Below, piece after piece: positions 1 through 6,294 of a DNA stretch of 8,635 nt. The stretch's first letter is position 1. Each line of letters begins with the position of its first letter. This DNA is from Lachnospiraceae bacterium (lineage in GTDB: Bacteria > Bacillota_A > Clostridia > Lachnospirales > Lachnospiraceae), in contig JAFQDI010000183.1 of NCBI GenBank assembly GCA_017416055.1, positions 1 through 8,635 on the forward strand, written 5' to 3'. A program made the position numbers and the translations under genes. The notes under the pieces were generated by a model that saw only the letters and a list, made by a program, of their open reading frames with translations, was not told the origin of the DNA and ran no database searches.

Positions 1-2
1 CG

Positions 3-116
3 GACGGAACCAGGAAGCGGGAAGATCTGGAAATTATGTGCGAATTTTGGCCGCGTCCGATCGCAAAGATGATTAACCGGGTTTACGCGAGCAGTGAAAA
101 GAGCAATCAAGTCTGA
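3..116 (+). CDS. 3' end of an upstream gene, product unknown (partial)
   Basis: The third frame is open from the left edge and stops at TGA 114-116, giving 37 residues that end in ...NRVYASSEKSNQV. The other two forward frames are closed early, at about 70-80. The stretch contains an aromatic and proline patch (CEFWPRP) followed by a charged tail, with no recognisable motif. It lies 34 bases before the next gene on the same strand, so it is probably the preceding member of the same glycan operon. A glycosyltransferase would fit the setting, but nothing in these 37 residues proves it. The start and most of the protein lie outside the window. Confidence 0.6.
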   Translation, partial: DGTRKREDLEIMCEFWPRPIAKMINRVYASSEKSNQV

Positions 117-150
117 GATTGTAAGAAAATGCGACAGAAGGAGAGATTAG

Positions 151-1752
151 ATGGTGAGACAGTGGCCGGATAAACTGAAAACGATACCGGTAATCTGGTA
201 TGTGGCGGCAGTTGCCCTGCTCTTTCTTATCGCGCGCTGGGTAAAAAAGATTTTTGGCTTTGGAGCGATTGGAATAACGTCAGATTATCCTGCGGTGACC
301 GGAATGGCAATTGTGATGCTGATTTTATCGGTGGTCGCGATGGTGGTGATTCTTGGGTATGTGCTGAAAGCAAAGGAATTTAAGCTGCATCGGATGTTTC
401 TGATGAGCGGATTGTTGCTGGGCTGCCTCTATCTGTTTATTTTGCCACCGCTGTCTGCGCCCGACGAGTGGGTACATTATGTGACGGCATATAAACTGTC
501 CAATGAACTGCTGGGTGTGGAGTCGGTGAATGACGAAGGGTATGTGATGGTTCAGGAGGAGGAGATGCTGGCAGGCGACGGCGCATTTCCTGATGCAGGA
601 CAATATCAGTACTTCTGGTCAAACTTTTTGGGAAGAGAGACCGGAGACTCCATGGTTTCCAGCAAAAAATACCCGAATGGAACGTATGCGATTCCGTATA
701 TTCCTCAGGCACTGGGAATCACGGCAGCCCGAGTATTGGGACTGAATTATGCGACGCGAATTATCTTTGGCCGTATCTGCAATCTGGTTTGGTCTGTGCT
801 GGCGATCTCGCTGGCAATCAAATGGATTCCTTTCGGGAAAAAGATTTTATTTGGTGTGGCGATGTTGCCTATGACGCTTCACGAACTGGCTTCCAACTCC
901 TACGATGCGTGGATAATCGGTTTTAGTTTGATGTTTATCGCGTATTGTATGAAACTTGGTTATGAGAAGGAAAAAATAGAAAATAGAGATATCGTGATAC
1001 TGGCGGTTTTGATTGGTTTGTTAGCTCCGTGCAAGGTGGTTTATACGACGCTGATAGGCTTATGTCTGTTGATTCCGAAGGAAAAATTCGGAACACGGAA
1101 AAGGTGGTTTGCGGCGGCAGGAATCGTGCTTGGCGGTGTTATGTTGATTGTTTTGCTGGCCAATCTTCGAGCCTTTGGTTTTTTTATGTCGGAAGATTCC
1201 GGGTATATCATCGGATGGGCAGGAGAACCCGCGTACACCATCAGTTATTTTTTAGAACATCCACTGGAGTACCCCAAAATCATTTGGGACACGCTGATGG
1301 TAGGGGATATGGTGTATCCGAAAAATTATTTGCAGGACATGCTGGGACGCGTGCTCGGCTGGCTTGACCAGAATCTGAAGATGCCGCAGATGTATTATCA
1401 GGTGCTTGTATTCCTCGTGCTGGGACATTTCATCTCCGCGGACGGGGAGGCTAAAGTGTTCAGAAAAGGAAATAAATTGTGGATGGCATTGTTGAGCGCA
1501 GCAACCGTTGTGCTGGTCATGACCTCTATGTTGCTGTCTCATACACCGTTAACGTCGCCCCATATACAGGGTGTTCAGGGAAGATACTTCCTGCCAATTC
1601 TGCCGGTGGTTGCATTGGTGGCGTTCAAGGATACAGGCCTGGTGTTGAAGAAAGATCATCAGAAAGTGCTTAGTTCGACGTACGCAGTATTTCACCTGTT
1701 TTTATTGTTACAGTTGTTCGGCCAGGTGATTACAGTACATTTAAGTAAATGA
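151..1752 (+). CDS. DUF2142-type polytopic membrane protein (putative glycan-assembly protein)
   Basis: This is a 533-residue integral membrane protein with about 10-12 hydrophobic segments, for example near residues 11-31, 48-72, 81-100, 230-245, 280-308, 318-340, 416-428, 445-463, 480-492 and 510-530. Features that recall DUF2142 are the PPLSAPDEWVHYVTAY motif at 99-114 just after a membrane segment, a soluble loop at about 115-180 leading to IPYIPQALG (181-189), an SNSYDA motif (248-253), APCKVVY (292-298), and GRYFLPILP near the C-terminus (477-485). DUF2142 proteins are found in polysaccharide clusters and resemble GT-C membrane glycosyltransferases in layout; their exact reaction is generally not known. 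The acidic residues in PDE (104-106) at a membrane boundary are the sort of position that could be catalytic, which is inference. The ATG is preceded by AAGGAG at 138-143 with a 7-base spacer. The next gene begins 29 bases after its stop, so the two are likely co-transcribed. Confidence 0.9.
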   Translation: MVRQWPDKLKTIPVIWYVAAVALLFLIARWVKKIFGFGAIGITSDYPAVTGMAIVMLILSVVAMVVILGYVLKAKEFKLHRMFLMSGLLLGCLYLFILPPLSAPDEWVHYVTAYKLSNELLGVESVNDEGYVMVQEEEMLAGDGAFPDAGQYQYFWSNFLGRETGDSMVSSKKYPNGTYAIPYIPQALGITAARVLGLNYATRIIFGRICNLVWSVLAISLAIKWIPFGKKILFGVAMLPMTLHELASNSYDAWIIGFSLMFIAYCMKLGYEKEKIENRDIVILAVLIGLLAPCKVVYTTLIGLCLLIPKEKFGTRKRWFAAAGIVLGGVMLIVLLANLRAFGFFMSEDSGYIIGWAGEPAYTISYFLEHPLEYPKIIWDTLMVGDMVYPKNYLQDMLGRVLGWLDQNLKMPQMYYQVLVFLVLGHFISADGEAKVFRKGNKLWMALLSAATVVLVMTSMLLSHTPLTSPHIQGVQGRYFLPILPVVALVAFKDTGLVLKKDHQKVLSSTYAVFHLFLLLQLFGQVITVHLSK

Positions 1753-1781
1753 GTTTGACTAGGAATGAGGAGGACAAATCA

Positions 1782-2336
1782 ATGGGAAAAATTAAAGTGA
1801 CCAGATGTGAGATCGAGGGTCTTTGCGTGGTGGAACCTTCCGTGTTTGGTGATGACCGCGGATATTTTATGGAGACGTACAATTACAACGATTTTAAGGC
1901 AGAGGGCTTGGATATGATCTTTGTTCAGGACAATCAGTCCATGTCTGTGAAAGGTGTTCTGCGCGGACTGCACTATCAGAAGCAGTTCCCTCAGGGAAAA
2001 CTGGTTCGCGTGGTCAGCGGAAAGGTGTTTGACGTGGCGGTTGATCTGCGTACCGGATCTGAGACTTACGGAAAGTGGTTCGGTGTGGAACTGTCCGGGG
2101 AGAACAAGAAGATGTTTTATATTCCGGAAGGCTTTGCACACGGCTTTGTGGTATTGTCCGATGAAGCGGTATTCGCCTACAAGTGTACCGATTTTTATCA
2201 TCCCGGCGATGAGGGCGGGATTCTGTGGAGTGACCCTGAGATCGGTGTGGAGTGGCCCATCGAGCCCGACACGAAGCTGATCATTTCTGACAAGGATCAG
2301 AAGTGGGGCGGACTGAAGGACGCATTCAAGTTTTGA
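1782..2336 (+). CDS. rfbC: dTDP-4-dehydrorhamnose 3,5-epimerase (RmlC)
   Basis: This 184-residue cupin-fold enzyme converts dTDP-4-keto-6-deoxy-D-glucose to dTDP-4-keto-L-rhamnose, the third step of cytoplasmic dTDP-L-rhamnose synthesis. Diagnostic stretches are FGDDRGYFMETY (22-33), VQDNQS (48-53), GVLRGLHYQ (58-66), QGKLVRVVSG (71-80), IPEGFAHGF (114-122) and the YKCTDFY segment (133-139). By family alignment His64 is the likely catalytic base, paired with Asp170 in ISDKD, with Arg61, Lys73 and Tyr133 in the active site. The length is normal for the family. The start at 1782 is chosen because GAGG-AGGA (1767-1774) precedes it at good spacing and the protein then begins as in homologues; an ATG at 1749 would add 11 unconserved residues. 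No rmlA, rmlB or rmlD is in the window, so those steps must be encoded elsewhere. A related dTDP-sugar epimerase of the same fold is a less likely alternative. Confidence 0.95.
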   Translation: MGKIKVTRCEIEGLCVVEPSVFGDDRGYFMETYNYNDFKAEGLDMIFVQDNQSMSVKGVLRGLHYQKQFPQGKLVRVVSGKVFDVAVDLRTGSETYGKWFGVELSGENKKMFYIPEGFAHGFVVLSDEAVFAYKCTDFYHPGDEGGILWSDPEIGVEWPIEPDTKLIISDKDQKWGGLKDAFKF

Positions 2337-2342
2337 TTGTGA

Positions 2343-2357
2343 GCCGACAGAGTCGGC
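2343..2357. other. Short perfect hairpin between rfbC and the transporter genes
   Basis: GCCGAC (2343-2348) and GTCGGC (2352-2357) form a perfect 6-base-pair stem with an AGA loop, 7 bases after the rfbC stop. No run of T follows, so it does not look like an intrinsic terminator. It could stabilise the upstream mRNA end or mark a processing site between rfbC and the permease gene; this is inference. It lies in a 69-base gap that otherwise shows only the permease ribosome binding site. Confidence 0.45.
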
Positions 2358-2392
2358 AGTGAATGGAAGAACGCACAGAAGGAAGAATGTGC

Positions 2393-2408
2393 AGGAGGGA
2401 TGTCTGTG
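2393..2408 (+). promoter_or_regulatory. Ribosome binding site that favours a GTG start for the permease
   Basis: AGGAGG occupies 2393-2398. The ATG at 2400 is only one base away, too close for normal initiation, whereas the in-frame GTG at 2406 lies seven bases away, an ideal spacing. The GTG is therefore the preferred start and the ATG start two codons earlier is probably unused. Confidence 0.65.
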
Positions 2409-3200
2409 CCTGAGCAAAAAGGAGTTAAGTTTAAATGCAGACTGATCATGGAACTGGCCCGAGCTGATTTCAAAAAGCGTTTAGAGGGGTCCTATTTTGG
2501 ATTGCTTTGGATGCTTGTACAGCCGGTGGTGACGGTGGTCATTTATTATATGGTCTTTACGGTGATTGGGCGCGGAGCGCAGCAGGAGATGGACGGAGTG
2601 TCCTATCTGTTGTGGATGATCTGCGGACTGGTACCTTGGTTTTTCTTTAATGAATCCATGAATGGAGGAACAAATTGTCTGTTGGAATATCGCTATCTGG
2701 TAAAGAAAGTGGTGTTCCGGATAGAGGTGCTGCCGATGGTGAAGATCGGTTCAGCACTGTTTGTTCATGCCTTTTTCGCGTTTGTGTTATTGATCGTGAG
2801 TCTGATTTTCGGAAATTACCCGCAGATTTCCTGGATACAGATCATCTATTACAGCGGATGCACGGTGGCGTTGACGCTGGCACTGACGAAATTTACTTCG
2901 GCTGTCGCGGTTCTGTTTCGGGATATGACTCAGATGGTGAATATTGCGCTGCAGTTTGGGATTTGGCTGACTCCGGTTATGTATAGTAATGACCAGATCC
3001 CCTGGGCACCGGTAGCGTTTATTCTCCGCCTGAATCCAATGTATTATGTGACAGAAGGGTATCGTGATGCGCTGATCCGCGGAGTTTGGTTCTGGGAGAG
3101 ATCGCAGACCATATACTTTTGGGCATTGACGCTGCTGCTTTACTGGCTTGGAGACAGAGTGTTTAAAAAGTTAAGACCGCACTTTGCGGATGTGTTATAG
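2406..3200 (+). CDS. wzm: Polysaccharide ABC transporter permease, Wzm/TagG family (ABC-2 type)
   Basis: This is a 264-residue membrane subunit that would form, as a dimer, the channel through which an undecaprenyl-linked glycan crosses the cytoplasmic membrane. The family pattern is clear: an N-terminal amphipathic helix and conserved ARADFKKRLEGSYFGLLW (18-35), VQP (38-40) at the first membrane span, FRDMTQMV (171-178), WLTPVMYS (187-194), LNPMYYVTEGYRDALI (209-224), and the closing LRPHFADVL (256-264). Hydrophobic spans lie near 35-54, 68-83, 113-136, 145-168, 178-195 and 235-250, the usual six. Its length is normal. Its ATPase partner starts 12 bases after the stop, with the TAG stop inside that gene's ribosome binding site, so translation is probably coupled. 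The start is taken as GTG 2406 from binding-site spacing; ATG 2400 would add two residues. Export of teichoic-acid-like polymers cannot be excluded from the permease alone. Confidence 0.93.
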   Translation: MPEQKGVKFKCRLIMELARADFKKRLEGSYFGLLWMLVQPVVTVVIYYMVFTVIGRGAQQEMDGVSYLLWMICGLVPWFFFNESMNGGTNCLLEYRYLVKKVVFRIEVLPMVKIGSALFVHAFFAFVLLIVSLIFGNYPQISWIQIIYYSGCTVALTLALTKFTSAVAVLFRDMTQMVNIALQFGIWLTPVMYSNDQIPWAPVAFILRLNPMYYVTEGYRDALIRGVWFWERSQTIYFWALTLLLYWLGDRVFKKLRPHFADVL

Positions 3201-3212
3201 GAGGTGCAGTCG

Positions 3213-4529
3213 ATGAACGCGATCGAAGTGCGTGATGTGACGAAGATCTACCGGCTGTACAATAAGCCGTCGGATCGCTTGCTGGAAGCATTCAGCGTAA
3301 AAAAGAATCGTCATCGGGATTTCTATGCGCTGAATGGAGTTTCCTTCAATGTAGAGAAGGGATCCACGGTGGGGATTATCGGAACAAACGGTTCCGGAAA
3401 GTCTACTATTTTAAAGATTATTACCGGCGTGCTTACGCCCAGTGCCGGAACAGTTCAGGTGAACGGAACGGTTTCTGCACTGTTGGAGTTGGGAGCCGGG
3501 TTCAACATGGAATATACCGGCATGGAAAACATTTACATGAATGGTACGATGATGGGCTACACCCGGCAGGAGATGGACCAAAAGATTCCGGAGATCCTGG
3601 AGTTTGCCGACATCGGCGAGTTCATCGATCAGCCGGTGAAGAGTTATTCCAGCGGTATGTTTGTGCGCCTGGCGTTTGCGCTGGCGATCAATGTGGAGCC
3701 GGATATTCTGATCGTGGATGAAGCGCTGTCAGTCGGTGATGTCTTTTTTCAGGCGAAGTGCTATCACAAAATGGAGGAGATCAGAAAGCGCGGAACTACC
3801 ATCGTGATGGTTACCCATGATATGAGCTCCATCATCAAATATTGCGACAAGGTAATTCTTCTAAACCGAGGCGACTTTTTAGCAGAGGGAGCAGCGGGTA
3901 AAATGGTGGATCTGTATAAGAAGATACTAGTCGGATTGGACCCGCTGCAGGATGAAGAGAAAGAGACATCCGACGGTGAAAAGACAGTGGAAGAGAGCTC
4001 TTTTGAAGAGAGCGAACCGCAGTGCGTGAAAATGGTGTCCGATGCGTCCAAGCGCTGGTTGGACAGCCTTTCGGTCAATCCGGATTACATGAACTACGGC
4101 GACGGAAGCGCCGAGATCGTGGATGTTGGTCTGTTTGATGAGCAGGGCAGACTGACCAATCAGATCTTTAAGGGAAGCGAGATGACGATTCGCATGAAGG
4201 TGCGGTTTGCAAAGGCGGCAGCGATGCCCATCTTTGCCTTTACCCTGAAGGACAAAAAGGGTACCGAGTTGACCGGAACCAACACCATGTATGAGAAGGT
4301 GGATCCGGAACCGGCGAAAGAAGGCGATGTGTATGAGATCAGCTTCCGACAGCGGATGACGCTGCAGGGAGGCGACTATCTGCTGTCTCTCGGCTGCACC
4401 AGTTTTGAGAACGGTGAGTTTGTAGTGTACAACCGCCTGTATGATATTGTGAACATTGCGGTGATTTCCGCGAAGAACACAGTCGGCGTGTATGATATGG
4501 AGTCGGATATCGTGGTAACGAAGGAGTAA
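3213..4529 (+). CDS. wzt: Polysaccharide ABC transporter ATPase with C-terminal glycan-binding domain (Wzt type)
   Basis: This 438-residue protein powers glycan export with the permease encoded just upstream. The N-terminal nucleotide-binding domain (about 1-240) has Walker A GTNGSGKST (57-65), a SYSSGMFVRLAFA signature region (144-156) in which SSGM replaces LSGGQ as is usual for Wzt/TagH, Walker B ILIVDE (165-170), the ALSVGD D-loop region (171-176) and the switch histidine His202. An acidic, serine-rich linker follows (about 245-275). Residues 280-438 form a second domain beginning with YGDGSAEIVDVGLFDEQG (295-312) and rich in beta-strand patterns, matching the Wzt C-terminal carbohydrate-binding domain. 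In E. coli O9a that domain recognises the modified chain end before export. Plain TagH-type ATPases lack it. The start ATG 3213 has AGGAGG (3199-3204) eight bases upstream; a GTG at 3204 overlaps that site and was not used. The last codons supply the ribosome binding site of the methyltransferase gene. Confidence 0.94.
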   Translation: MNAIEVRDVTKIYRLYNKPSDRLLEAFSVKKNRHRDFYALNGVSFNVEKGSTVGIIGTNGSGKSTILKIITGVLTPSAGTVQVNGTVSALLELGAGFNMEYTGMENIYMNGTMMGYTRQEMDQKIPEILEFADIGEFIDQPVKSYSSGMFVRLAFALAINVEPDILIVDEALSVGDVFFQAKCYHKMEEIRKRGTTIVMVTHDMSSIIKYCDKVILLNRGDFLAEGAAGKMVDLYKKILVGLDPLQDEEKETSDGEKTVEESSFEESEPQCVKMVSDASKRWLDSLSVNPDYMNYGDGSAEIVDVGLFDEQGRLTNQIFKGSEMTIRMKVRFAKAAAMPIFAFTLKDKKGTELTGTNTMYEKVDPEPAKEGDVYEISFRQRMTLQGGDYLLSLGCTSFENGEFVVYNRLYDIVNIAVISAKNTVGVYDMESDIVVTKE

Positions 4530-4533
4530 AAAC

Positions 4534-5427
4534 GTGAAAGATATTTTGGATTTGACCTATTATCCGGGACAGGATTTCTACTGCGACGGAGAGATTGAGG
4601 ACCGCATTCTTGCGCTGGTTCAGTCCGGACGGGATCGGGAGGAGATCTTAAGAGAAAATAATGAATGGGCGATTCTCTATCATCTGTCGGATATTCGGGA
4701 GAACGTGTTGGACTGGTACGAATTTGATCCGCAGGGGACGCTGTTGGAGATCGGTGCCGGCTGTGGTGCGGTGACCGGACTGTTTTGCCGCAAGGTGAAG
4801 CAGGTGACGGCAGTGGATTTGTCGAAGAAGCGTTCCACGATCAATGCGACACGCAACGGCGGAGCCGGAAACCTAAAGATCCTGGTGGGAAACTTCGAAG
4901 ATATTGTGATTGAAGAGAAGTTTGATTACGTGACGCTGATCGGCGTTTTGGAATATTCTTCCAGCTATATCAGCAAGGGAAAGAATCCCCATCTGGAGAT
5001 GCTGAACCGCGCGAGGGGATTTTTGAAGCCCGGAGGAAAACTGCTGATTGCCATTGAGAATAAATACGGAATGAAATATTTTGCCGGAGCACCCGAGGAT
5101 CACACCGCACGGGTGGGTGACGGACTGCAGAATTATCCGGGAGTGAACAGTGTGTACACCTTTTCGCGGCCGGAGATGGAAAAGCTGTTGATCGAAGCCG
5201 GGTTTACGAACAATCGCTTCTATTATCCGATGCCCGATTACAAGCTGCCGTCGGTGATCTACTCCGACGCTTACCAGCCCTCACCGGGTTCGCTGGGATA
5301 TCAGATCGAGAGTTTCAATCTGGAGCGGTATGCGTTTTTTGATGAGATTGCGGCATACAGCCAGATTATCCGTGACGGACAGTTCCCTTATTTTGCGAAC
5401 TCTTTCCTGATCGTGGCAGGAGAGTGA
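4534..5427 (+). CDS. Class I SAM-dependent methyltransferase, putative glycan chain-end methylase
   Basis: This is a 297-residue soluble protein with a Rossmann-type methyltransferase core. Motif I is LLEIGAGCGAVTG (70-82), the acidic residue that would bind the SAM ribose is Asp95 in TAVDLS, a motif IV-like strand is FDYVTLIGVLEY (130-141), and LKPGGKLLIAIEN (164-176) is the later strand and loop. About 65 residues precede the core and a further 90 follow (205-297), ending in a hydrophobic FANSFLIV strand; these extra parts probably hold the acceptor site. The GTG start at 4534 is supported by AAGGAG at 4521-4526, which lies inside the last codons of the ATPase gene, four bases being left between the genes. 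The position directly behind a Wzt with a glycan-binding domain, and ahead of a kinase-like gene, suggests O-methylation of a sugar or phosphate at the chain end. The acceptor is inferred from context; the methyltransferase assignment itself is firm. Confidence 0.9.
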   Translation: MKDILDLTYYPGQDFYCDGEIEDRILALVQSGRDREEILRENNEWAILYHLSDIRENVLDWYEFDPQGTLLEIGAGCGAVTGLFCRKVKQVTAVDLSKKRSTINATRNGGAGNLKILVGNFEDIVIEEKFDYVTLIGVLEYSSSYISKGKNPHLEMLNRARGFLKPGGKLLIAIENKYGMKYFAGAPEDHTARVGDGLQNYPGVNSVYTFSRPEMEKLLIEAGFTNNRFYYPMPDYKLPSVIYSDAYQPSPGSLGYQIESFNLERYAFFDEIAAYSQIIRDGQFPYFANSFLIVAGE

Positions 5428-5436
5428 GGAGACACT

Positions 5437-6273
5437 ATGGCAGAGATTATTTATGCAAAATACAATAAACTCCGGCGAAAAGAATTCCGCATCAGTACTC
5501 TGATCTTCGAGGGGGAAGGACAGCGCTGGGTGGAAAAGCGCCCGCTTTGCCCGGAGGCACAGGCGCATCTGGATCGGATGGCAGAGATCGGAGCAAAGCT
5601 TGAAAAAGCCTATCCGAGGATTCAGTTTGTGAAGGCGGAGAAGACAGAGACCGGGGTGAGGTTTCCTTATCTGACCGGCGTGACGATAGACAGTCTGCTG
5701 GCGCAGAGCCTGAGTTCTGGAGAGCGATTAGTGGACAGTTTTGAAGAACTTTTCCAGTGGATTCTGCCGGCGGATCGACCGGCTGAACTGGTGAATCTTG
5801 ATTGCAATCTGGACAATTTTTTGGTGGAAAATGGTCGAATTGTTTGTTTGGACTATGAATGGGTGTTTGGTAGTGAGGTTTCGGTTGACTTCCTCGTATA
5901 CCGGGTGATACACTATTTTTACGGGACACATCCGGAGGCTGAGCGCCTGATTGCCGAGCGCGATCTGTTGGCGCGCTTTGGAATCGGAGAGAAGAGCCTT
6001 ATTTCCTACGAAGCGAAGGAGAAACTGTTCCAGCAGCACGTGTTTGGCGAGCAGGAGAATGCCCGATACACCGACAGCTATCGTCAACCGATTATTGATC
6101 TGGCCGGTCTGGCCGGTCAACTGGACAGGCAGAAGCGTGAAATCGACGAACTGAGGAAAGTGGTCGGCCACTATCAGCAGATAGAAGGAAAGCTGCGCAA
6201 GATTGGTTTGTGGCAGCTTTTACAGGGCATACAAAAGATTGGCAGAAAGATCAGAAAGATCGTAAAGAAATAG
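5437..6273 (+). CDS. Kinase-like protein with C-terminal coiled coil and basic tail (WbdD kinase-like, putative)
   Basis: This 278-residue protein shows a compact protein-kinase/aminoglycoside-phosphotransferase-like core. Residues 18-36 read as N-lobe strands, with Lys34 in WVEKRPL as the candidate ATP lysine and Glu39 or Glu49 as helix-C partners. FPYLTGVTIDSLL (76-88) resembles the hinge and following helix. NLDCNLDN (120-127) fits the catalytic HxDxxxxN loop, with Asp122 and Asn127 kept but His replaced by Asn. CLDYEW (137-142) supplies the metal-binding Asp139. Residues 222-255 have heptad-like spacing of hydrophobics with many charges (coiled coil), and 252-278 form a strongly basic amphipathic helix ending in KIGRKIRKIVKK, like a peripheral membrane anchor. 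The start ATG has TGAGGAG (5425-5431) before it, overlapping the methyltransferase stop. WbdD has methyltransferase, kinase, coiled coil and membrane-binding tail in this order in one chain; here they are split. A sugar kinase, pseudokinase or scaffold remains possible. Confidence 0.8.
   Translation: MAEIIYAKYNKLRRKEFRISTLIFEGEGQRWVEKRPLCPEAQAHLDRMAEIGAKLEKAYPRIQFVKAEKTETGVRFPYLTGVTIDSLLAQSLSSGERLVDSFEELFQWILPADRPAELVNLDCNLDNFLVENGRIVCLDYEWVFGSEVSVDFLVYRVIHYFYGTHPEAERLIAERDLLARFGIGEKSLISYEAKEKLFQQHVFGEQENARYTDSYRQPIIDLAGLAGQLDRQKREIDELRKVVGHYQQIEGKLRKIGLWQLLQGIQKIGRKIRKIVKK
6100..6117 (+). repeat. Two tandem copies of a 9-base unit inside the kinase-like gene
   Basis: CTGGCCGGT occurs twice in direct succession (6100-6108, 6109-6117) and encodes LAG-LAG at the entry to the predicted coiled coil. 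It is in frame, so gain or loss of a unit would lengthen or shorten the protein by three residues without a frameshift. Two copies can arise by chance, so little weight is placed on it. Confidence 0.4.
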
Positions 6274-6294
6274 AGTGTTTGGAGGATGACAGCA

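Noticed and set aside
1749..1781. Upstream ATG for rfbC overlapping the stop of the DUF2142-type gene
   Set aside because: It would add 11 residues unlike the family, and the strong GAGGAGGA site lies downstream of it, correctly placed for ATG 1782.
2343..2357. Intrinsic terminator after rfbC
   Set aside because: The stem is short and no T run follows it, and the next gene is close behind on the same strand.
1779..2417. Long open frame of 212 codons on the minus strand
   Set aside because: It lies opposite rfbC, a clear enzyme gene; its product has no recognisable motif and no ribosome binding site was seen. It is a codon-bias shadow.
3204..3212. GTG start for the ATPase gene
   Set aside because: It overlaps the AGGAGG site itself; ATG 3213 has the proper spacing.
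5437..6273. Reading the kinase-like gene as an aminoglycoside resistance gene
   Set aside because: Only the catalytic loop pattern is shared; the His is missing, the C-terminal coil and basic tail do not fit, and the operon context is glycan export.
6286..6294. ATG start for the phosphohexomutase gene
   Set aside because: It directly abuts GGAGG with no spacer; ATG 6295 has a nine-base spacer.
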